Shown: positions 51,120-57,558 of the stretch, piece after piece
How the letters are laid out: each line of letters opens with the position of its first letter
Position numbering within the stretch: position 1 is the first letter of the stretch
The notes under the pieces: model-generated
Databases searched by the model: none
The model's input: only the letters and a program-made list of their open reading frames with translations
Told to the model about the DNA's origin: nothing
Position numbers and translations under genes: made by a program
From: Sulfuriflexus sp032250955
Lineage (GTDB): Bacteria > Pseudomonadota > Gammaproteobacteria > AKS1
Assembly (NCBI RefSeq): GCF_032250955.1
Contig: NZ_JAVVES010000008.1
Location: forward strand, 1-57,558
Length of the DNA stretch: 57,558 nucleotides
Reading direction: 5' to 3'

Positions 51120-51794
51120 ATGAAGACATTTTTTGAAATTCTGACAGCAGCAACTGAAGCAGAACGTATGCAGCTTTACAGTGTGCCGCAGATTACGGAT
51201 GCCAGACATGGCAACATAACCCGGGACAGTTATCTCGCTTACCTGGAACAGGCTTATCATCATGTGAAGCATACCGTGCCATTGATGATGGCAGCCGGTT
51301 CACGCCTGCCGGAGAGCAAGGAATACCTGCGCGAGGCGCTGGTGGAATATGCCGAGGAAGAAGTCGGTCACCAGGAATGGATATTGAACGATATCAAACA
51401 TGCTGGTGGCAATGCCGAACAGGTGCGCCGCGGTGAGCCCAACGCAGCAACGGAATTAATGATTGCTTATGCCTATGATTATGTATCACGCATCAACCCG
51501 GTTGGTTTCTTCGGCATGGTATTTGTGCTCGAGGGCACGAGTATCCAGTTAGCTACAAGTGTCGCTGACAGCCTGCAAACCGCGCTTGGTCTGCCCGAGA
51601 ATTGTTTCAGTTATCTGGCTTCGCATGGTTCGCTTGACCTGGAGCATATGAAGTTCTTTGAAAACCTGGTCAATCAGATCGATGATCCCGATGACCAGCA
51701 GGCTATTATCCATGTTGCCAGGCGAATATTTATTTTGTTTGCCAGAGTCTTCGAAAGTATCCCCCACAAGGAGACGTTAAAGCATGTCGTTTAA
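51120..51794 (+). CDS. Haem-oxygenase-like di-iron oxidase / iron-containing redox enzyme
   Basis: A 224-residue all-helical protein of the iron-containing redox enzyme family (haem-oxygenase-like fold, related to TenA/PqqC and the alkene-forming UndA). A plausible di-iron site is present: Glu43 (YLEQAYHHV), Glu80/81 with His84 (EEEVGHQEW), Glu138 (FVLEGTS), and Asp173 with His176 (LDLEHMKFF). Family members oxidise or cleave fatty acids and amino acids; the substrate here is unknown. The ATG at 51120 has the ribosome site AAGGACG, better than an ATG at 51105. The end overlaps the SDR gene by 11 bases. Confidence 0.85.
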   Translation: MKTFFEILTAATEAERMQLYSVPQITDARHGNITRDSYLAYLEQAYHHVKHTVPLMMAAGSRLPESKEYLREALVEYAEEEVGHQEWILNDIKHAGGNAEQVRRGEPNAATELMIAYAYDYVSRINPVGFFGMVFVLEGTSIQLATSVADSLQTALGLPENCFSYLASHGSLDLEHMKFFENLVNQIDDPDDQQAIIHVARRIFILFARVFESIPHKETLKHVV

Positions 51795-52560
51795 TAATCA
51801 ACATGTAGTAGTAACGGGCGGTGCAGGTGGCATTGGCAGCCTGTTGTGCCAGGACTTTGCAAGGCGAGGTGCGAAGGTCACCGTAATAGATCGTGTTGAA
51901 CATATTGACGCCGCTGCTGAAGTGAGTCTGCTTCAGGCAGACCTTGCCAGCATGGAGGGGATACAAAAGGTCTGTGCAGCTCTTGCGGACCAGCAAGTAG
52001 ATATTCTGGTTAATCTTGCCGGTGTGCAGTATTTCGGGCTGTTTGAAGAACAGTCACCGGAACAGGTGATGTTGCATTATATGGTGAACCTGGTGGCGCC
52101 GGCTATGTTGACACAGTCGGTATTGCCATCAATGAAGGTGAACGGCAGCGGTCATATAGTGAATGTCGGTTCGACCTTTGCTTCAATCAACTTTGCACAC
52201 TTTGTCACCTATTCCAGTTCCAAGGCTGGGCTGAAGGGTTTTAGCGAGGCCTTGCGCAGGGAAGTTGCCGCTGATGGCATCCAGGTAACCTATGTCGCAC
52301 CACGTGCGGTGAAGACGGCTCTGAATAACGAAAAGGTCATGCAGCTGGCCGCGGTAATAAAGATGAACATGGACAGCCCTGAATATGTGGCGGGCAAGAT
52401 TATGCAGGCGATCAGTGGTCGCAAGAAGGAGCACTTTATCGGTTTCCCGGAGTCCCTGTTCGTGCGGGTGAACGCGCTGTTACCACGTATTGTTGACCAG
52501 GCGCTGGCGGCCAATGACAAAAAGGCCAGGACAATTATAAAACAGACAGAGGTGATATAG
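51784..52560 (+). CDS. SDR family oxidoreductase
   Basis: A 258-residue classical short-chain dehydrogenase/reductase. The cofactor motif is TGGAGGIG (residues 11-18), followed by an acidic residue after beta-2 (VIDR), which favours NAD(H). The catalytic Ser-Tyr-Lys set is in NVGSTFASI and YSSSKAG. The tail after residue 215 (GFPESLFVRVNALLPRIVDQAL) resembles SDRs that act on lipid-like substrates and touch membranes. The ribosome site GGAG lies within the oxidase gene. It probably reduces or oxidises the product of the neighbouring ligase or oxidase. Confidence 0.88.
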   Translation: MSFNNQHVVVTGGAGGIGSLLCQDFARRGAKVTVIDRVEHIDAAAEVSLLQADLASMEGIQKVCAALADQQVDILVNLAGVQYFGLFEEQSPEQVMLHYMVNLVAPAMLTQSVLPSMKVNGSGHIVNVGSTFASINFAHFVTYSSSKAGLKGFSEALRREVAADGIQVTYVAPRAVKTALNNEKVMQLAAVIKMNMDSPEYVAGKIMQAISGRKKEHFIGFPESLFVRVNALLPRIVDQALAANDKKARTIIKQTEVI

Positions 52561-52564
52561 GACC

Positions 52565-53251
52565 ATGAAAATGATTAAGTCGATAGTTTCCATTTTTGCC
52601 GTATTGGTGTTTTTCAGCACTGTCCTCCAGGCGGAGCTGGTGCAGTCGTTGACGGGTAATCCGGAACTCGATAACGACATTCGCCAGCTGCAACAGGAAT
52701 GGGCCATGATCAAGTACAGGGAAAAAGATGAGGACCGACAGGCCACCCGGATGGAGGCATTGGCTGAAAAGGCCGCTACGGTAACGGCCCGTTACCCTGA
52801 TTTTGCCGAACCCAGGATATGGGAGGCGATTATCGTCAGTAGCCAGGCCGGTATCCAGGGTGGGCTGGGGGCCTTGAGCCTGGTCAATCACTCCAGGGCC
52901 TTGCTTGAAGAGGCCGAAAAGATTAAGCCAGAGGCCCTCAATGGCTCGGCCTATACCTCGTTGGGTTCCCTGTATTATCAGGTACCGGGCTGGCCACTGG
53001 GTTTTGGTGATGATGGCAAGGCGCGCGCCTACCTGGAACAGGCGCGGGCGCTGAACCCGGACGGTATCGACCCTAATTACTTTTATGGTGATTATCTTAT
53101 CGACCAGGGTGAATATGACAAAGCTATCCAGATACTGGAGCAGGCCCTGCGCGCACCCGAACGGCCGGACCGACCGGTGGCTGATGCCGGGCGTCGTGAG
53201 GAGATTATGCAAGCTATTGCCAAGGCCAGGCAGAACCTCGACAATAACTAG
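52565..53251 (+). CDS. Periplasmic TPR-repeat protein
   Basis: A 228-residue protein with a Sec signal peptide (SIVSIFAVLVFFSTVLQA, cleavage after LQA). Helical TPR-like repeats follow (about 75-215; for example ALNGSAYTSLGSLYYQVPGW and YFYGDYLIDQGEYDKAIQI). The GxxxxYxxQVPGWP part resembles TatT-like TPR proteins of TRAP transporter systems, but no transporter is near. It starts four bases after the SDR stop and is followed by a terminator, so it closes the operon. It may hold or pass on the operon's product, or link it to the sensor kinase; this is inference. Confidence 0.8.
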   Translation: MKMIKSIVSIFAVLVFFSTVLQAELVQSLTGNPELDNDIRQLQQEWAMIKYREKDEDRQATRMEALAEKAATVTARYPDFAEPRIWEAIIVSSQAGIQGGLGALSLVNHSRALLEEAEKIKPEALNGSAYTSLGSLYYQVPGWPLGFGDDGKARAYLEQARALNPDGIDPNYFYGDYLIDQGEYDKAIQILEQALRAPERPDRPVADAGRREEIMQAIAKARQNLDNN

Positions 53252-53265
53252 AATTTCGACGTGAT

Positions 53266-53306
53266 CGGGCAGCCGGTGCGAAGGTTCCGGCAGCCCGTTT
53301 TTTTTT
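53266..53306 (+). terminator. Intrinsic terminator of the accessory operon
   Basis: CGGGCAGCCGG (53266-53276) pairs with CCGGCAGCCCG (53287-53297, one mismatch), followed by nine T residues. It ends the five-gene operon and leaves the two-component pair to a separate transcript or to read-through. Confidence 0.85.
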
Positions 53307-53336
53307 GTGTCCCCGTGCAGCTAAACAAGAGCAGAC

Positions 53337-53996
53337 ATGCGATTACTTCTGATCGAAGATGACCCGCAACTCGGCAAGGCCATCTACCAGGGTCTGAAAC
53401 AGGAATACACGGCAGATTGGTTCAAGAGCGCTGAAGAGGGGAAGGCCGTTATTGCGGCCTCCGCTTACGATATCATCGTGCTCGATATCAATCTGCCCGG
53501 CATGTCCGGCCTGGAGTGGTTGCAGTCCCTGCGTCAGCAGAAGGTGACTATCCCTGTGTTGTTGTTGACGGCGCGGGATGCGCCTTCGCAACGTGTGGCA
53601 GGACTGGATGCCGGTGCGGATGACTACCTGGTTAAACCCTTCGATTTTGATGAGTTACTGGCAAGAATCCGCGCCTTGCTAAGACGTAAAGGGAGTTATC
53701 AGGAAAAGATATTGCAGTATAAAAACATTGCCATGGATCTGGATGGCAAGACGGTCAGCAAGGATGAAGAATTGGTCTCCCTGTCAGCACGGGAATTCGA
53801 GATTCTACGTTTGCTACTGGAGAATGCCGGGCGATGCCTGAGCCGGGAACAAATCGAACAAAAGATTTATAACTGGGATGATGAATTCGGTAGTAATACG
53901 GTTGAGGTACATATTTCGGCTATTCGTCGCAAACTGGGTAAGGAGTTGATCAAGACCATTCGTGGTATTGGTTATATCGTGGAACGAGAAGCATGA
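53337..53996 (+). CDS. OmpR-family response regulator (QseB/PmrA-like)
   Basis: A 219-residue two-domain regulator. The receiver domain has the acidic pocket EDD (residues 7-9), the phospho-acceptor Asp50 (VLDINLPGMSG), the switch threonine in LLTARD and Lys in VKPFDFDEL. The winged-helix DNA-binding domain follows at about 125-219 (LSAREFEILRLLLENAGRCLSREQIEQ). The four-base overlap with the kinase gene (ATGA) pairs them. It is the best candidate to bind the TTCAG repeats before the neighbouring operon. Confidence 0.95.
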   Translation: MRLLLIEDDPQLGKAIYQGLKQEYTADWFKSAEEGKAVIAASAYDIIVLDINLPGMSGLEWLQSLRQQKVTIPVLLLTARDAPSQRVAGLDAGADDYLVKPFDFDELLARIRALLRRKGSYQEKILQYKNIAMDLDGKTVSKDEELVSLSAREFEILRLLLENAGRCLSREQIEQKIYNWDDEFGSNTVEVHISAIRRKLGKELIKTIRGIGYIVEREA

Positions 53997-55339
53997 AGCG
54001 TTGTTCGCTGCGCATCCGCCTGTTGCGTATTCTGCTGATTCCGGTGGCGCTCGCCTATGTGATTATTGGTATCTCTTCCTATTACAGTGCCTACCATGAA
54101 GCTGAAGAGATCTATGATGCCCAGTTAACACACTTCGCCAAGGTTTTACGCGCCCTGACGCAGCGCGAAGTTGAAGAAAATGATGTGTCTGCAAAGCGGG
54201 TTATGATTAATGACGAGCTCGAATTGCATGAGTATGAAAAGAATTTTGCCTATCGAGTCTGGCTGGGAAAGCAGATCATCCTGCACTCCAGTAATGCTGA
54301 GCGTTTTGGCCCGGCTGCGGCTGCAGAAGGTTTCCTTGAACGAATCATTCAAGGGCAGCGCTGGCGTTTTTTTGTTCTCCGTGACAATAATGTAACGGTT
54401 GAAGTGGCAGAGCGTTATGAAGTACGCATCGACCTGATTCAGCATATTCTCCAGGGGATTTTCCTGCCGCAATTATTGATCATCCCATCGCTGGGTCTGA
54501 TTATCTGGCTGGGAGTCATCAGCGGATTACGGCCATTAAAGGCTTTGTCGGACCTGATTCGACGTCGTAACCCGGATAACCTGGAAAGGATCGATGCACC
54601 GATCGTGCCGCAGGAGATTGCCCCGGTAGTTGATGCCATTAATGATCTCATGAAGCGGGTCAGTGATGTAATGGAGCGGGAGAAACAGTTCTCAAATTAT
54701 GCCGCACATGAACTGCGAACCCCCCTCGCCGCACTGAAAACGCAGTTACAGGTCGCCCTGCGCACCGAAGACGCCGGACAGGCCCGGACAATGTTCAGGG
54801 AGCTGCTGCCAGCAATTGATCGTATGCAACATCTGGTTGAGCAATTGCTGTCCTTCGTCCGTATCAAGGCAGACTGTAATTACGAGCATCGCGTGAATCT
54901 GGTTGAAGTTTGCCAGGAAGTGCTGCGAGACCTCGCCCCGCTCGCTGTGCGGACGCGACGTGAATTGATCAGTGAGCTGACGGCCCCGGCGATCGTCAAG
55001 GGTAATGCCGAGATGTTATCCGTGCTGGTCAGGAACCTGGTGAGTAACGCCCTCAAGTACACGAGCGAGGGCGGACATGTGCATATCTCGTTACAGACTC
55101 GTGCCGGTGACGTAGAGCTGCGTGTAGCTGATGACGGTATCGGCATCGCGGAAAAAGACTGTTGTAACATCTTTGAGAGTTTCTATCGTGTGGCCGGCAC
55201 CGATACCGAGGGGTGTGGCCTGGGGCTGGCCATCGTCAAGGCGGTAGCGGATATGCATCATGCAAAGATCGAATTGACAGAAGGCCTGGGCGGCAGAGGG
55301 GCCGGTTTCACTATTACTTTCCCGGTTTTCCCTGTGTAG
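53993..55339 (+). CDS. Sensor histidine kinase paired with 53337-53996
   Basis: A 448-residue inner-membrane kinase. Two membrane segments (about residues 10-30 and 155-178) flank a periplasmic sensor region of some 125 residues of the QseC/TctE kind. A HAMP-like linker follows. The HisKA domain has AAHELRTPLAALK (phospho-acceptor His near 239). The ATPase domain has an N-box (LVRNLVSNALKY), G1 (VADDGIGIAEK) and G2 (GCGLGLAIVKA). It is complete. Its ligand is unknown, but the linked pathway's product or precursor is a natural candidate. Confidence 0.94.
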   Translation: MKRCSLRIRLLRILLIPVALAYVIIGISSYYSAYHEAEEIYDAQLTHFAKVLRALTQREVEENDVSAKRVMINDELELHEYEKNFAYRVWLGKQIILHSSNAERFGPAAAAEGFLERIIQGQRWRFFVLRDNNVTVEVAERYEVRIDLIQHILQGIFLPQLLIIPSLGLIIWLGVISGLRPLKALSDLIRRRNPDNLERIDAPIVPQEIAPVVDAINDLMKRVSDVMEREKQFSNYAAHELRTPLAALKTQLQVALRTEDAGQARTMFRELLPAIDRMQHLVEQLLSFVRIKADCNYEHRVNLVEVCQEVLRDLAPLAVRTRRELISELTAPAIVKGNAEMLSVLVRNLVSNALKYTSEGGHVHISLQTRAGDVELRVADDGIGIAEKDCCNIFESFYRVAGTDTEGCGLGLAIVKAVADMHHAKIELTEGLGGRGAGFTITFPVFPV

Positions 55340-55440
55340 TTTATCCAAGTCAATAATTTATCGGGGATTTTCATACTGCGGCGGGTCAGGGTACGGTTCG
55401 ACTTGCGTGTGCTTATGGCTAGCCTGTATCTTTACCCCCC

Positions 55441-56178
55441 ATGAGACAAATCGTACTGGATACAGAAACCACCGGCCTTGACCCGCGCGAGGGACACCGC
55501 ATTATCGAGATCGGCTGCGTGGAAATGCTCGACCGCCGCCTGACCGGCAATGACTATCACCAATACCTGCAACCGGATCGCGAGATCGATGCCGGGGCCA
55601 TGGAAGTGCACGGCATCAGCAATGAAATGCTGGCCGATAAGCCGCGTTTTGCCGAGATCGCCGATGACCTGCTGGCTTACCTGAAGGGTGCCGAGCTCAT
55701 TATTCATAATGCCCCGTTTGATATCGGTTTTCTGAATCACGAATGGCGCCTGCTCGATGACAATGCCACGCCATTGGGCAAACTGTGCCAGGTCACTGAC
55801 AGCCTGGCCATGGCGCGGCAGAAGCACCCGGGCCAGAAAAATACCCTTGATGCCCTGTGCAAGCGCTACGATGTTGATAACTCGCAACGCGAACTTCATG
55901 GCGCATTACTCGATGCCCGTATCCTCTCCGATGTTTATCTTGCCATGACCGGTGGACAGGGTGCCCTGTCCCTGGATAGCTCAGTGGATGCAAGCGGTAT
56001 GCGCAAGCACGAAGAGATTCGCCGTATTGACAGCCACCGCCCGGCCCTGCGCGTGATTGAACCGAACGCTGAAGAGATGCAACTACACGCAGAACGGCTC
56101 GATGCAGTGGATAAGGCCTGCGCGGCAGGCGCCGTCTGGCGCCGGGACAAACAGGCCGGAGAGGATTGTCAGGATTAA
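55441..56178 (+). CDS. dnaQ: DNA polymerase III subunit epsilon
   Basis: A 245-residue proofreading 3'-5' exonuclease of the replicative polymerase. Exo I is VLDTETTGLD, Exo II is HNAPFDIGFLNHE and Exo III is HGALLDARILSDVYL, so all four acidic metal ligands and the histidine are in place. The C-terminal part, which carries the polymerase-alpha contact, is full length. It follows the accessory block in place of its usual neighbour rnhA. Confidence 0.96.
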   Translation: MRQIVLDTETTGLDPREGHRIIEIGCVEMLDRRLTGNDYHQYLQPDREIDAGAMEVHGISNEMLADKPRFAEIADDLLAYLKGAELIIHNAPFDIGFLNHEWRLLDDNATPLGKLCQVTDSLAMARQKHPGQKNTLDALCKRYDVDNSQRELHGALLDARILSDVYLAMTGGQGALSLDSSVDASGMRKHEEIRRIDSHRPALRVIEPNAEEMQLHAERLDAVDKACAAGAVWRRDKQAGEDCQD

Positions 56179-56199
56179 ATTCTGTAAATTCTTGCAAAT

Positions 56200-56238
56200 A
56201 AAAAGGCTCGTCACTGCATGTGACGAGCCTTTTTATTG
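56200..56238 (+). terminator. Intrinsic terminator after dnaQ
   Basis: AAAAAGGCTCGTCAC (56200-56214) pairs perfectly with GTGACGAGCCTTTTT (56220-56234) around the loop TGCAT. It is symmetrical, so it could also work for transcription from the right. Confidence 0.9.
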
Positions 56239-56452
56239 TGGACGATTCATCCAACCTGTAATACAGGGAATGAATGTTTAATTCTCCTGTAACCAGAACT
56301 AGGATGTTCTATAACTATTTGAAATATCGAATAAAGTTTCCATTTCCCCTGGCGTCTCAGGGATGGTTCATTAGTGGTAAAAAAGGGCAATAACTACTAA
56401 TATATAGACCCTTACGTCTAAAACAATAAAATTATTCGAGCGAACCAACACT

Positions 56453-57508
56453 ATGCCGGTCTCCTATACAACTGCATCCAACCGGAGGGGATGTAAAAAA
56501 CATATTGTTTATCAGACGCTTGCTGCCATTTCTATGGTTCTTGCCTTTACAGCCTGTAGTAATGATGCAGAAGACAAGATGTCGAAAAATGAAACCGCGG
56601 TGGAGCACGCCGGGAAACATCTTGATGCACGTTATGTATGTCCTATGCACCCTCATATTATTAAAGACAAAGCGGGAGAGAGCTGCCCGATTTGCGGCAT
56701 GGATCTGGTCGAAAAGAAAAGTGATATAACAGCCGAAACCTACCCTGTTGTGGAGTTGACCTCGGATATCGTACAAAAACTTGGTGTCCGCACCAGTCGG
56801 GTTGAAAAAGGCCAGTTATGGAAACTTATCAAGACTGTTGGTTATGTGGGGTTTAACGAAGATCGTTTAAAGACCATCACAACAAAAACAGATGGCTGGA
56901 TAGAAAACCTGGCAGTACGCGTAAAAGGATTATATGTCCGCAAGGGTCAGCTCCTGTTCGAGCTTTATTCTCCTGAGTTTCTAAGAGTGCAGAAAGAGTT
57001 TATTGCAGCGCAGAAAATGGATGAGTCAGGTATTCGGCGTCATTATTCAAGTCGCAACGAAAGCATTCCTTCAAGAGATCATTTGCGATATATGGAAATC
57101 CCGCAAAGCATGATTAATGAAATGGCCCGCAAAGGCAAAGTGCGACACCGAATTCCGTACTATGCGCCGATGCAAGGCACAGTAATCAGGCATAATATTA
57201 ATAAAAATCAGTACATCTCCGAAGGTGATGAACTTCTGACGATAGCTGATTTTTCAACTCTATGGGTTGAAGCCAATGTCTATGAGCATCAGCTAAGCTG
57301 GTTGCGCCTGGGTCTGAATGCAGACATCGAAGTAAAGGCCTTACCGGGCAAAAAGTATAAAGGCGAAGTAAACTTTATTAACCCGGTACTGGATGCCAAA
57401 ACCCGTTCATTAAAAGTTCGCTTGCGAGTGCCAAATACTGATGGTGGATTAAGGCCTAATATGTTTGCCCATGTAAAAATATGCCTCGTCAGAAAAATTC
57501 ATGGGTAG
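56453..57508 (+). pseudogene. CusB-like heavy-metal efflux adaptor, 3' end cut by terminal repeat
   Basis: A 351-residue frame of a periplasmic membrane-fusion (adaptor) protein of an RND heavy-metal exporter (CusB/CzcB type, probably copper/silver). The lipoprotein-like leader ends in LAFTAC. A heavy-metal-binding domain follows, YVCPMHPHIIKDKAGESCPI in part, with the ICGMDLV end. Barrel-sandwich and beta-barrel regions run to RPNMFAHVKI. From 57483 the codons lie inside the terminal repeat and give an unrelated tail, LVRKIHG, then a stop, so the membrane-proximal domain is missing. The region is more AT-rich than the rest of the window and may be transferred DNA. No CusA or CusC gene is visible. 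Confidence 0.8.
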
Positions 57509-57558
57509 TTTTCGGGGCAGGTAGCGCTCCAAGCGCGTGATATAAGGCGATTTCAGTC
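57483..57558. repeat. Terminal repeat, right copy (inverted copy of 1-76)
   Basis: An exact 76-base reverse complement of the window start. It begins inside the CusB-like reading frame and supplies that frame's last codons and stop. It is probably one end of an insertion sequence present in several copies, which would explain why the sequence stops here on both sides. Confidence 0.85.

Noticed and set aside
1..57558. Circular replicon or linear phage/plasmid with terminal repeats
   Set aside because: The ends are inverted, not direct, copies, so they cannot close a circle, and the content is chromosomal housekeeping genes.

Overview
The window is chromosomal DNA from a gammaproteobacterium. 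Its gene order closely follows two blocks I remember from Pseudomonas. The first is trpF-trpB-trpA-accD-folC-SPOR-cvpA-purF-metZ. The second is ppiA/ppiB-cysS-folD-tRNAs-tig-clpP-clpX-lon-hupB-ppiD-fabI-peptide ABC transporter-mltD-methyltransferase-rnhA-dnaQ. Codon use and GC look uniform and moderately high, except in the last kilobase and a few AT-rich spacers. I cannot name the genus from sequence alone.

Layout. 1-76 and 57483-57558 are exact inverted copies of each other and mark the edges of a dispersed repeat. 195-1976: orphan sensor histidine kinase. 2142-12323: tryptophan, fatty acid, folate, cell division and purine genes, then metZ and an MscS channel. metZ is preceded by a promoter, a SAM-II-type riboswitch and an intrinsic terminator, and by a small MITE-like element. 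12418-15257: glycerate kinase, a DUF455 ferritin-like protein and a lipoprotein in one run. 15238-17085 (minus): lpxH, ppiB, ppiA, divergent from cysS. 18761-20267: unknown periplasmic protein and folD. 20443-21658: tRNA genes for Pro, Arg, His, Lys and Leu, with odd repeats that carry inverted copies of the tRNA T-arms. 21731-30681: proteostasis block tig-clpP-clpX-lon-hupB-(tRNA-Val, tRNA-Asp)-ppiD. 30717-33218: DAACS symporter and fabI around a nest of inverted repeats. 33346-40128: a four-gene YejABEF-like oligopeptide ABC transporter. 40343-48730: small conserved genes, a large PilZ/DUF1631/GGDEF/EAL protein, MltD-like transglycosylase, methyltransferase and rnhA. 48927-55339: accessory block between rnhA and dnaQ. 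55441-56178: dnaQ. 56453-57508: CusB-like metal efflux adaptor cut off by the terminal repeat.

The most interesting part is 48848-55339. Seven genes lie between rnhA and dnaQ, which are neighbours in many relatives. They encode a thermostable-hemolysin-family (acyltransferase-like) protein, an AMP-dependent acyl ligase, a haem-oxygenase-like di-iron oxidase, an SDR reductase, a periplasmic TPR protein and an OmpR-type two-component pair. The first five are tightly packed and end in a strong terminator. The operon starts behind a promoter with direct repeats of TTCAG, the arrangement expected for an OmpR/PhoB-type regulator. I read this as a self-contained pathway that makes a fatty-acid-derived or acylated small molecule under its own sensor. 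The product is unknown.

Second in interest are the SAM-II riboswitch of metZ and the tRNA-linked repeats at 20520-21174.
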